Shown here in pieces: positions 35,621-43,692 of a stretch of DNA of 64,000 nucleotides. Under the pieces are notes generated by a model that saw nothing but the letters and a program-made list of their open reading frames with translations, ran no database searches and was not told where the DNA came from. Numbering within the stretch: the stretch's first letter is position 1; every line of letters starts with the position of its first letter. Position numbers and translations under genes: made by a program. Origin of the DNA: Acidobacteriaceae bacterium (GTDB lineage Bacteria; Acidobacteriota; Terriglobia; Terriglobales; Acidobacteriaceae); NCBI GenBank assembly GCA_030041435.1, contig JASHNW010000036.1, positions 1 to 64,000 on the forward strand. The letters are read 5' to 3'.

Positions 35621-36571
35621 ATGAGCACTTACGACTTACTCATCGGTGTCAATGAGGCTCGGCTGAATGGAATTCTGAGCCAGGTGTATGGTTCGCCGCA
35701 GCTTCGGCAATCGTTATTTTCAGGCTCCGAATCCGGGGACTATTCGGGCCTTGCTTTCCAGGTGAAATGGTCGGTCGAGGCGGCTCCGAGCCTCTCCCTG
35801 AGGGCGCCGACGCCCGAGGAATGGACTGCGGCGATCAAGGAAGGCGGCACTCCGGCGCCGCCGCAGTCGGGCACCTTCATAGCGGGACTGAGCAGCCTGT
35901 CGATCCAGCTGGATGCCAGCGGGCAGAAGTTGAACACGACGGTTCCGGTAAAAGCCATCTGCACGATCGCGGCGGCCGGAGGGTCGATGTCGATTGCCGC
36001 CCTGGCGGTGATTGTCAATCTCAGCCAGGCGTCCGACCTCGATCGCTACATGATCTCCAATGTGATGGTTCCGCGGATTCTCGCCATGCTCACGAAGGCG
36101 CTGTCGGGAATCGCGATTCCACAGGTGAACGTCGCCGGCATTTCGATGACGCCGCCGGTAGTGGGGATTACGAACGGTTATCTTCTGACGGCGTTCAACC
36201 TGGTGCAGGATGGCACGCCATCGACGGCCAACGTGGCCATTCCCGCCGATCCGTTTTTCGTTTTGCTTAGCCGGCAGCTGGTTCAGTCGGCGGTTGACTA
36301 CCAGGTGCGCACCAACCTGCAGGGAAAGCAGTTCGACCAGAGCGGAAGCGAAGGCGGGGGCGGCTTCTCCGCCGAGTACAGCGCACATGGAACGATCCAG
36401 GGAATTTCCGTTTCTACAACGCCGAATCCGCTGGCGCTGCGCGCTAATGTGACGCTGAGTATGTCGGCTTCGGCAGGGATAACCACCCCGATCGGAGCCA
36501 TCGTCGGGGGCCTCGAGGAAGCCGGGAAGCGGATCATCGACCCCGACACATGGAACCCGACTAAGTGGTAA
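35621..36571 (+). CDS. TULIP/P47-like putative lipid-binding protein (cluster gene 1)
   Basis: 316 residues, no signal peptide or membrane segment, beta-rich. The first 75 residues (MSTYDLLIGVNEARLNGILSQVY ... APSLSLRAPTPEEW) align with those of the protein at 37631. So does the central block DRYMISNVMVPRILAML ... PQVNVAGISMTPPVVGITNGYLL. The 'IP..x..G......I..GYL' pattern is typical of TULIP-fold proteins such as clostridial P47; this assignment is by pattern only. GGAGG lies ten bases before the ATG. First gene of a ten-gene same-strand operon; the next gene starts 28 bases later. Confidence 0.7.
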   Translation: MSTYDLLIGVNEARLNGILSQVYGSPQLRQSLFSGSESGDYSGLAFQVKWSVEAAPSLSLRAPTPEEWTAAIKEGGTPAPPQSGTFIAGLSSLSIQLDASGQKLNTTVPVKAICTIAAAGGSMSIAALAVIVNLSQASDLDRYMISNVMVPRILAMLTKALSGIAIPQVNVAGISMTPPVVGITNGYLLTAFNLVQDGTPSTANVAIPADPFFVLLSRQLVQSAVDYQVRTNLQGKQFDQSGSEGGGGFSAEYSAHGTIQGISVSTTPNPLALRANVTLSMSASAGITTPIGAIVGGLEEAGKRIIDPDTWNPTKW

Positions 36572-36599
36572 GCACCGCAACCCGGACCAGGAGCGAGCT

Positions 36600-36983
36600 A
36601 TGTCTGACATTGGCGTGAGTTATTCCATCCAGTACTCGCCGAACCCGGTGGGTGTGGACCTGAACCTGTCGATTGCGAACACGGCGGTAAAGGTGACGCT
36701 CGGTGGAGTGCCTCCGCTCGCGGTGACCGCGACGCCGAACTTCAGCGGAAATTTTGTGGTGTCGGCGCTTTCGGCGGTGACCACACCGCTGGCGAATGCG
36801 GTAACGCTTTCGCTGGGCGCTTTTGCCGGCAATTTGATGAATGGCCGATCCTTTGAAGTGGCCAATATTCCGCCGGTTTCATTCAACATCCGGGGAGTAA
36901 GCGGAACTCTGACCCCGGCCGGGCTGAGTGTGTCCAATTTCAACGGCCTGCTGAAGATCTCCGGCGATTTGAAGATGAACTGA
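36600..36983 (+). CDS. Small beta-rich protein (cluster gene 2)
   Basis: 127 residues, no signal peptide, strongly alternating hydrophobic and polar residues suggesting an all-beta fold (YSIQYSPNPVGVDLNLSIANTAVKVTLGG ... NIRGVSGTLTPAGLSVSNFNGLLKISGDLKMN). No Cys, His or charged active site. A good ribosome-binding site AGGAG precedes the ATG. It might be a structural or lipid-contacting accessory of the larger beta-rich proteins; its size recalls OrfX1 of clostridial clusters, but I see no sequence match. Confidence 0.65.
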   Translation: MSDIGVSYSIQYSPNPVGVDLNLSIANTAVKVTLGGVPPLAVTATPNFSGNFVVSALSAVTTPLANAVTLSLGAFAGNLMNGRSFEVANIPPVSFNIRGVSGTLTPAGLSVSNFNGLLKISGDLKMN

Positions 36984-36986
36984 GGA

Positions 36987-37634
36987 TTGCCCGCTGAACC
37001 CTGGGGCGGCAGGCGGGCGCGCGGAGGCTGGAGATTGCGGTTAACGATTGACAGTGAACTGGCCGCGTCGTCAACAGTGGGTGCGGGATTTCGTTCGCCG
37101 AGAGCGGCGGGCGGCGCCGTGTTTGTGGAGATGGGCGTGGAGCGGCAGCTGTTCAGGAACTGGTGCTGGGCGGCGATTGCGGCGTCATTGGGACGCTATT
37201 ACGGAACCACGCAAGCCTCGCAGGCAGAGATTGCCCGGCGCGTGATGGCCGCAGAGGGCGCAGATGACGCGGGAGACGAGGAGTCAGGCAGCGAAGACGG
37301 AAAGGAGTTCCGGTTGGACCGCGCATTGACAGCCGCGGGGTGCTTCGGCCACTGGAGCGCCGGCAAGCCCGTCTTCGACCGGGTCCGGTTTGAAATCAAC
37401 CTGGGGCGGCCGTTCTGCCCCCGTATCGGATGGCACCAGGGTGGCGCGCATTACGTCGTCATCCACGGGTACCGCGAGAAAGGCGAACGCGTGCTCGTGG
37501 CCGATTCGCTGCATGGGCCCGCAGAGCATGCGTTGCGGGAATTTCCGGGTCGCTATCGGGAAGGCGGAGCCTGGACCGAAACTTTCTGGACCACCCCAGC
37601 CGGAACGACGAAAGCCGAGGGTCTCAGCCAATGA
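36987..37634 (+). CDS. Papain-like cysteine protease (AvrRpt2/C70- or C39-like; cluster gene 3)
   Basis: Up to 215 residues from a TTG at 36987; an in-frame ATG at 37131 would give 167 residues and still keep the whole catalytic domain, so the start is open. The domain begins ERQLFRNWCWAAIAASLGRYYG, with Cys60 (long form) as nucleophile and a Gln six residues before it. His155 lies in GGAHYVVIHGY and Asp173 in VLVADSLHG. The W-C-W-A-A signature is that of small papain-like proteases found in secreted effectors and bacteriocin processing. No signal peptide. The stop overlaps the next start (ATGA), so the two are translationally coupled. The substrate may be one of the neighbouring cluster proteins. 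Confidence 0.75.
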   Translation: MPAEPWGGRRARGGWRLRLTIDSELAASSTVGAGFRSPRAAGGAVFVEMGVERQLFRNWCWAAIAASLGRYYGTTQASQAEIARRVMAAEGADDAGDEESGSEDGKEFRLDRALTAAGCFGHWSAGKPVFDRVRFEINLGRPFCPRIGWHQGGAHYVVIHGYREKGERVLVADSLHGPAEHALREFPGRYREGGAWTETFWTTPAGTTKAEGLSQ

Positions 37635-39001
37635 GTCAATACGATGTTGCGGCAGGCGCCACGCTGAAAAGCCTGAACTCGCTGGTTGCGCAGTTATACG
37701 CGCTGCCGAAGGTAAGAAACGGGCTCTTCAGGGGTTCGGTCACGCGGAACCTGGACGGCCTGGGCTCGGTGATGGTGACCTATGACGTGAAGACGGCGCC
37801 GTCGTTTGTGCTGACACCGCCGACCCAGGTGAACTGGCAGGCGTCGCAGCGGCGCGATCCCAGCCAGCCGACGCCGCCGCCAAACACCATTCAACTGGTG
37901 TTCTCGGACCTGGCGGGTACGGCGACGATCGCCGATGCCCCGCCCCTGCCGGCCGAGGGACCGGTGGCCGTATATGGAACGGTGGGCTCGCAGGCAGGCA
38001 AGGTCAACATCGAAATCACTGCCATCCTGATCGACGAATCCAGCTTTTCGGAGTGGGACAGAGCGATCGTGAACCTGATCCTGATTCCCGAACTGTTCAA
38101 ACTTTCCGACGGCATGATTCCGGCGATCGTGCTGCCACAGCTGCCCACCATCGGGGGGCTCAACTTCCAGCCGATCACGATTGCGGTGACTGCGCAGGGC
38201 ATTCTCCTGGGCACGACGCTGACCGGGGGCGGAAATACGGACCTGAGCGGATTCCAATGGCCCACGCCCGGCCTGTTTGCGCTGGCTACTCTGAACCCGG
38301 TAAACAAGCTGCTGGCCAACGAGGTAAATGGAACGCACACCGAGGAGGACAGCAGCGGGCCATCGGAGTGGACCGCGTCCGGCAAGATTACCGCCACCGA
38401 CCTGAAGATGGTGGCGCGGATTGACGGCAACACGGTGAGGTTGGACACGGACGGAACGTTCTCCTGCTATGGCGCATTGAGCGGCGTCGGCGTGGGGATT
38501 ACGAAGACGGCCCTGTGCCCGATTGCCACCGCGGTAGATGCCATCGCCGATCCGAGCAACTGGGACAAGGTGATATCGACCTTTGACCTGCAGTACAAGC
38601 CGAGGCCGATGCCCGTCCCCGTGACATTCAAGGCCGATGCGCCGGCGGGGACGCCGCTGACGCAGAATGTTACGGCGACGGTTCCGTCCAACAAGCTGCC
38701 AAATTCGATTCAGATTATTGTGGCGCCGACGTGGTCCGGATCGGTGACGGGAACGGTCCTGACCGCTGCGGCGGCCGCGTTCGTTGACCTGATCAGCGTG
38801 ATCTTCGGCAAGCTGATTATCCAGGACCTCGTAGGTGCGTACGCTTCAAAGAGTTTCTCGATGCCCGTTTCGCAGATGAAGGAGACGATCTCCATTCCGG
38901 GCGGACCGGTCACCGTGTCGCTTGCAGCCGCAGTGGGCGCAGCGCTGGTGCCCTTTGGCAACAACCAGCTGACGCAATCGCTCGAAGTCACCATCTCCTA
39001 G
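37631..39001 (+). CDS. TULIP/P47-like putative lipid-binding protein (cluster gene 4)
   Basis: 456 residues, no signal peptide. Paralogous to cluster gene 1: MSQYDVAAGATLKSLNSLVAQLYALPKVRNGLFRGS matches its start, and WDRAIVNLILIPELFKL ... LPQLPTIGGLNFQPITIAVTAQGILL its middle. An extra C-terminal half is also beta-rich, with one hydrophobic helix-like stretch (VTGTVLTAAAAAFVDLISVIFGKLII) and the ending SLAAAVGAALVPFGNNQLTQSLEVTIS. The length is close to clostridial P47 (about 415) and OrfX3. A lipid-binding role is inference from pattern. ATG coupled to the protease stop. Confidence 0.7.
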   Translation: MSQYDVAAGATLKSLNSLVAQLYALPKVRNGLFRGSVTRNLDGLGSVMVTYDVKTAPSFVLTPPTQVNWQASQRRDPSQPTPPPNTIQLVFSDLAGTATIADAPPLPAEGPVAVYGTVGSQAGKVNIEITAILIDESSFSEWDRAIVNLILIPELFKLSDGMIPAIVLPQLPTIGGLNFQPITIAVTAQGILLGTTLTGGGNTDLSGFQWPTPGLFALATLNPVNKLLANEVNGTHTEEDSSGPSEWTASGKITATDLKMVARIDGNTVRLDTDGTFSCYGALSGVGVGITKTALCPIATAVDAIADPSNWDKVISTFDLQYKPRPMPVPVTFKADAPAGTPLTQNVTATVPSNKLPNSIQIIVAPTWSGSVTGTVLTAAAAAFVDLISVIFGKLIIQDLVGAYASKSFSMPVSQMKETISIPGGPVTVSLAAAVGAALVPFGNNQLTQSLEVTIS

Positions 39002-39029
39002 TCGCAAGAACCGCAGAAAGGATTTCTCC

Positions 39030-40424
39030 ATGGAAAGCGTGTTTCCGGATTTTGCATCGGTCAGGGACCGGCTGTCGCGGGAGTTCACGACCGGCGAAGT
39101 GATCCGGCTCCCCGATACCCCGAACTTTCCACTGGCCTTGCGGGTCCAGCTGCCGCCTGGCTATGCCGCTTCGCACGGGAACATCGGTATTCAGTTTGAG
39201 GACTTCACGGTACACGGCGTCGAAGATTTTGAGATCGAAGACGCCGGCACGCAGCCCGATGGCGAGCGCGCCGCGATGAGCCTGAGCTGGAAGCGGCTGG
39301 CGGTGACGGGGCGTTACTGTGTGACCGCCACGGCGTCCCCGCTGATTACGCTCGATACCGGCGGAAGCATGATGGACCTGGAAGACGAAGATGCGGTGGG
39401 CGCAGCGGGCGCGCCGAGTGAGGCGCCGCTCGATCCCCGGCAGAAGGAAGCGATGCTGAACCGGGCGCGCGAACAGCGAACACGGCTGATGGACGACCCG
39501 AACGGCCAGCAACTGCTTGCCCAATACAACCAGCACAACGAGGTTTACAACACGGTATTTGTGACCAGTTCCGCGGCGCGGACCGCGTGGGCGGCGCGTG
39601 GAGCGACCAAAGAGATGGCTGAGCACACGCACGGAGCGCTCGATCCGGCAGCGATCAAGGCTGTTCCGGTGAATCCGCCGCCGGAACAGGCCACCTTCGG
39701 CGAGACCAACGTGACTTACAACAACAACGCATTCAACCAGCAGCTGCAGATCGCGGTGAATACAGTGGCCTGCGATCCGAACTTCGATCCGTTTGACCCG
39801 AATGCCAAACCAGACCCGAACAGCAAATATACCCAGGCCAGCCTGGCGGCGTTGACGTTCGGCAATGGCGTGACCCAGACCGGCAATACGAAGGACAGTA
39901 TCAATCCCATGACCGGCATCGAGGTGTATCAGTCGGTCCACACCGGGCAAAAGCCCGCTGAGGCTTCAGTGGACGAACTGAGCAACCTGCTGCAACAGGG
40001 AACGCAGCCGGGCGGAGCGGCAGCCGCAGTCGCGGTGAGCCGCAACTGGCGCGTTCTCGATGAAGACGACCGCAGGCTGGTGCGGCGGCAGTTGTTTGCC
40101 ATGGCCAGGGAGCGCGCGGAACAGGCGAGCGCGTCGGTCGAAACACTGTGGACCGGAGCGTGCGAAGCGGCCTTCGGCAATGCTGCCGCGCGCATGGAGT
40201 TCGCGGCGGAGGGAGGCTGCCTGCGCTTTGCGTCCGCGACCGCCACGCTGCCGGCGTTTGAACTGGACCTCGACGATTCGCGCTGGGATGGTGAACTGGC
40301 CGGGCTGGTGCGGGAACGGCTGGTGGAGATCGCATTCCTGCGCAGCCTGATATGCGAGCGCATTGAAAACGGGCTCGCAGACCGGCTGCGCGCAGCCATC
40401 GAGCGGCGGCAGGAAAGTTACTAA
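39030..40424 (+). CDS. Beta/alpha protein of unknown function (cluster gene 5)
   Basis: 464 residues. The N-terminal ~110 residues are beta-rich (GEVIRLPDTPNFPLALRVQL ... NIGIQFEDFTVHGVEDFEIED ... LSWKRLAVTGRYCVTA), resembling one half of a TULIP-type unit and similar in style to cluster gene 8. The middle is low complexity, with many Asn, Gln and Pro and helical segments (DPRQKEAMLNRAREQRTRLMDDPNGQQLLAQYN). The C-terminal 140 residues are helical and charged (DDRRLVRRQLFAMARERAEQASASVETLW ... ICERIENGLADRLRAAIERRQESY). No family recognised. AAAGGA precedes the ATG; the stop TAA overlaps the next ATG. Confidence 0.7.
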   Translation: MESVFPDFASVRDRLSREFTTGEVIRLPDTPNFPLALRVQLPPGYAASHGNIGIQFEDFTVHGVEDFEIEDAGTQPDGERAAMSLSWKRLAVTGRYCVTATASPLITLDTGGSMMDLEDEDAVGAAGAPSEAPLDPRQKEAMLNRAREQRTRLMDDPNGQQLLAQYNQHNEVYNTVFVTSSAARTAWAARGATKEMAEHTHGALDPAAIKAVPVNPPPEQATFGETNVTYNNNAFNQQLQIAVNTVACDPNFDPFDPNAKPDPNSKYTQASLAALTFGNGVTQTGNTKDSINPMTGIEVYQSVHTGQKPAEASVDELSNLLQQGTQPGGAAAAVAVSRNWRVLDEDDRRLVRRQLFAMARERAEQASASVETLWTGACEAAFGNAAARMEFAAEGGCLRFASATATLPAFELDLDDSRWDGELAGLVRERLVEIAFLRSLICERIENGLADRLRAAIERRQESY

Positions 40425-41491
40425 TGCGACTGGGGCCGACGGAAAGCCATGAGCAGCGCCTGGAGTGGCTTCGGCTGGCCGATGCGCGCGATGAAAACCG
40501 GGTGGACCGTATTTTCGACGACCTGCTGGCGGACGACATGGTCCGCTTCGAGCAGAAGCTGGACGAAGCGCTCAAACCGCAGAAAAAGTACCTTGCGGAA
40601 GAGGAGTTGGAGATTTACCGGCGTGGCAAAAAGCTCCGCCCCGCGATGCTGCTGCTCTCCGCGCGAATGATTCACGGCGCAGAGCCGGTGCCGGAAAAGG
40701 TCGTCATGGCGGCCACATCGCTGGAGATGCTGCACGTAGCGACGATGATCCACGACGACATCATCGACGATGCCCTGGTGCGGCGTGGATTGACCTCAGT
40801 GAATGCGCGGCGCGGGACAAATGCGGCGATCCTGCTGGGCGACATGCAGTTTGTGCAGGCCATCCGCACCTTCGTGGAGGCCATCGAGTTCAAGACCGAG
40901 ATGGAACTGGTGAAGCTGGTGCTGGACACGGCGTTTCGTATCTGCGCGGGCGAACTGGATGAACTGCAAACGGATCCGACGCTGGACACAGCGGCTTTGC
41001 GCGCGCGGTACTTCGAAGTGATCGAGCGCAAGACCGCCATCATGTTCGGGCTGGCATGCGAAACAGGTGTATCGCTGGTGATGGGAAGAACAGGCGAGGC
41101 GAGGCGGATCGGGTTTTACGGGCGGCGCGTGGGACGGGCGTTTCAAGTAGTGGACGATCTGATGGACCTGCTGCAGGACGAGCACGATTCCGGCAAGCAG
41201 CGGGGAATGGACCTGGCGCAAAGGCGAATCACGCTGCCGATCATCTACGCGATGGAGTCCCTGGGTGCGGATCATTTATTGAGCCGGTTGATGCGCGGCG
41301 GAGCATTGAGCCCAGCCGGGTTGAAGGAATGCCTGGAAGCGATTGACCGCACCGACGCAACGGCGCGCGCGTATGCCGACGCCAGACACCAGGCCATCGA
41401 CGCGCTGACCTATCTCGATCCATTTCCGGAGAACACGTACCGGGACGCGCTGCGAGAGATTGCCATGTTTACAGTAAACCGGGGTTTCTAA
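40424..41491 (+). CDS. Trans-polyprenyl diphosphate synthase family (cluster gene 6)
   Basis: 355 residues. Class I isoprenyl diphosphate synthase: GKKLRPAMLLLSARMI, first Asp-rich motif HDDIIDDALVRRG (Asp111-Asp112-x-x-Asp115) and second Asp-rich motif VVDDLMDLL (Asp244-Asp245-x-x-Asp248), with KTAIMFGLACETG between. Both metal sites are intact, so condensation of isoprenyl diphosphates is expected; chain length cannot be read safely. The N terminus carries about 50 extra residues before GKKLRP (LRLADARDENRVDRIFDDLLADDMVRFEQKLDEAL). It overlaps the preceding stop (TAATG) and precedes the next cluster gene by 22 bases, so it is embedded in the operon, not beside isoprenoid genes. Confidence 0.9.
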   Translation: MRLGPTESHEQRLEWLRLADARDENRVDRIFDDLLADDMVRFEQKLDEALKPQKKYLAEEELEIYRRGKKLRPAMLLLSARMIHGAEPVPEKVVMAATSLEMLHVATMIHDDIIDDALVRRGLTSVNARRGTNAAILLGDMQFVQAIRTFVEAIEFKTEMELVKLVLDTAFRICAGELDELQTDPTLDTAALRARYFEVIERKTAIMFGLACETGVSLVMGRTGEARRIGFYGRRVGRAFQVVDDLMDLLQDEHDSGKQRGMDLAQRRITLPIIYAMESLGADHLLSRLMRGGALSPAGLKECLEAIDRTDATARAYADARHQAIDALTYLDPFPENTYRDALREIAMFTVNRGF

Positions 41492-41513
41492 CCTTTCCTG
41501 CGAGGAGAACGCG

Positions 41514-43178
41514 ATGTCGTACATGCTGCCGTTTGTCTTCAATACGATTCGCAAGCGCACCATCGATCCGGCCAACGCGCGGTTCTTTCTGCCGCGTTTG
41601 CTGGAAGACACGGATGGGGACAACAGCCGCGGAAAGCTGCTTCCGATTGAGGAAGACAACTGGGCTCTGGGCCCCATTACCGGTGAGGGAGGAAACACCG
41701 TCACCACGGCATTTGTGAACAACTGGGCGACCTATCTGGAGAAGGTGAAGAAGGTAAATTTGAGCGCGCAGTACCCCATTGCCGATCCGTCGACGCCGTA
41801 TCCGAAGCTCAGCATGGGAGGCAGCGAGAAGATTGTCATCGACGGCCTCGAGAATATTTTTGTAGCTCCGAATCCCGCCTTCACTGCGGTTGAGGATGGG
41901 TACAAGATTGCGGCCACGCTGCAAGTTGGCTACTGGGATGGCACGGCCGGACGGGTAAAGTACCCATCGTTATCGCTGGCGGGCGGCTATCGCCTGGAAC
42001 AGAAACTCGTTGTCGCCGACAAAGTCACACTCAAACCGACCGGCGCAGGGGATACGGATATCGACGGCGGCGGAACCGTGGACATCGAGGTGCAGAATGC
42101 CTTTATCGATACGGTATTCGCGATCACGGTGAAGACTGCGGGCAATGGTGGCCGAGAGCTCGCCGTAAACATCCAGAGCCTCCTTTTTCGCGGGCCGGAT
42201 GTGAAAACGCGGCCATCGCTGAGCGTGAAGAAGCTGGACATTGACGCGTCGGTTTCGCAGTTCCTGCTCGGGGTTTGGGAGAAGATGGCGCGCAAAGCGA
42301 TTGAAAGCCCCGACGGCAGCAATGGAATCTTCCAGAACATCAATGCTGCACTGAATCAGCCCGGGAACCTGAAACCGCTCTCGATCGAGCTGAGCAGCAA
42401 GCTGGCAACGGCGATTGATGGATTGCTGGGCCCCGCCGATGGAACGCTGGCCGCCATTCACCCCTCATCGACCCTCAATCCGGTAGACCGCTACATGTTC
42501 GATCGCATCCGAGTCGCGCTGAACTCGTCGGCGAGTTCGTTGTTTTTGCCGCAGCTGCTTTGCCAGAACCAGAACCCGCCGCTGAGCCCGCTGCACTTTG
42601 ACCGTTTGGATCTGCCACCGCTGGATGTGCTTGGCCTTACGTGGGAGAACGGCCAGCTGAGCAATCTGGTGTTCACCGGCCTTACCAACGTACAGGCGCC
42701 TCCCAACGCCACCGTCATCAGCGATCAGGACGTCCTGCAGTTTACAGGGACACTCGGAGCATGGAATCCCCCGCCAAAGGTATCGTGCGCAGCCGGAATT
42801 CCGGCGCCGCCGGCGACCGGCTCAGCGACTTTCAGCGTGACGCCGAAAAACTGGGGGCCGTTGGGCGGAAACCTGGCGATGACGGTGCAGGGAGTACAGG
42901 TGGCCGGCTCGGCGCGCGCGTCGGGGTCGGATGACAGCGCGCTGACCATCGATATCACAAGCCTGGGGCTGGGAGCGTCGGACCTGGTTTCGTCCGTTCA
43001 CCTGACGCTCGAGATCGATTCCAAATTCAAAGTGATCATCAACAAGGCCATCAATACACAGAGTGTTCTGCAGAAGATCCTCGATGGGCTGAACGCGGAG
43101 CTCGCGAAGCGGCTCCCGGATATCAGCGCCCAGGTAACGAAGTATGCGCGCGAAGCCGTGAAGAACGGGCTCAACTGA
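41514..43178 (+). CDS. Large beta-rich protein, TULIP-like repeats (cluster gene 7)
   Basis: 554 residues, no signal peptide. MSYMLPFVFNTIRKRTIDPANARFFLPRLLED opens it. Then come beta-rich units such as PKLSMGGSEKIVIDGLENIFVAPNPAF ... GYKIAATLQVGYWDG, and a second unit DRLDLPPLDVLGLTWENGQLSNLVFTGLTNVQ. The end, INKAINTQSVLQKILDGLNAELAKRLPDISAQVTKYAREAVKNGL, is a long amphipathic helix. The 'LPPLDVLGL.......L.NLVF' pattern again fits a TULIP-type unit, by inference. GAGGAG lies at good distance from the ATG. Confidence 0.7.
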   Translation: MSYMLPFVFNTIRKRTIDPANARFFLPRLLEDTDGDNSRGKLLPIEEDNWALGPITGEGGNTVTTAFVNNWATYLEKVKKVNLSAQYPIADPSTPYPKLSMGGSEKIVIDGLENIFVAPNPAFTAVEDGYKIAATLQVGYWDGTAGRVKYPSLSLAGGYRLEQKLVVADKVTLKPTGAGDTDIDGGGTVDIEVQNAFIDTVFAITVKTAGNGGRELAVNIQSLLFRGPDVKTRPSLSVKKLDIDASVSQFLLGVWEKMARKAIESPDGSNGIFQNINAALNQPGNLKPLSIELSSKLATAIDGLLGPADGTLAAIHPSSTLNPVDRYMFDRIRVALNSSASSLFLPQLLCQNQNPPLSPLHFDRLDLPPLDVLGLTWENGQLSNLVFTGLTNVQAPPNATVISDQDVLQFTGTLGAWNPPPKVSCAAGIPAPPATGSATFSVTPKNWGPLGGNLAMTVQGVQVAGSARASGSDDSALTIDITSLGLGASDLVSSVHLTLEIDSKFKVIINKAINTQSVLQKILDGLNAELAKRLPDISAQVTKYAREAVKNGLN

Positions 43179-43212
43179 ATCGCTGCTCGCAATGGCAAGG
43201 GAGGAACGTGCC

Positions 43213-43635
43213 ATGCCACAGGACCCCGTAGTCACTCTGTTGATCGACTGTTTGACGACTTCCGGGACGAACTTTTACCTCCCGGCGGTGGCAGGAGGAT
43301 CTGCGTCCCCATCGCTGGAGCCGTTCACGGCGGAAGACCTTGACCTGGCCACGCAGACAGTGACGAGCATAACGCCGGGCATGCGACTGACAAACGCGCG
43401 GATGGCCGGCATGACGAACTGCCAGGTGGCGAAAACGGATTGGCAGCTGGCAGTGAATGTATCGGGCAACACCCTGTTCGCGGAGACGATCAGGCGAGTG
43501 GTGAATATCAGCGGCGTGCAGCAGAAGCTGCCCGATCGGATCAACCAGGCACTGAACGGCTGCGCAGCGCTGGCCGTCGTGAGCAGCGCCGCAACCCAGG
43601 CACCCCGCAACGCCGTGGCCAGTATCGGCCGGTAA
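43213..43635 (+). CDS. Small beta-rich protein (cluster gene 8)
   Basis: 140 residues from the ATG at 43213, chosen because GGAGG lies eight bases upstream (the frame is open from 43192). MPQDPVVTLLIDCLTTSGTNFYLP ... EDLDLATQTVTSITPGMRLTNARMAGMTNCQVAKTDWQLAVNVSGN, then a helical VQQKLPDRINQALNGCAALAVV. Four Cys. No family recognised. In size and layout it resembles half of a larger cluster protein. Confidence 0.65.
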   Translation: MPQDPVVTLLIDCLTTSGTNFYLPAVAGGSASPSLEPFTAEDLDLATQTVTSITPGMRLTNARMAGMTNCQVAKTDWQLAVNVSGNTLFAETIRRVVNISGVQQKLPDRINQALNGCAALAVVSSAATQAPRNAVASIGR

Positions 43636-43692
43636 CCGCGCTTCGCAAAGCGTCCTCACTGTCATTGCGACCAGAGCAGGGAGAAGAAAAAG

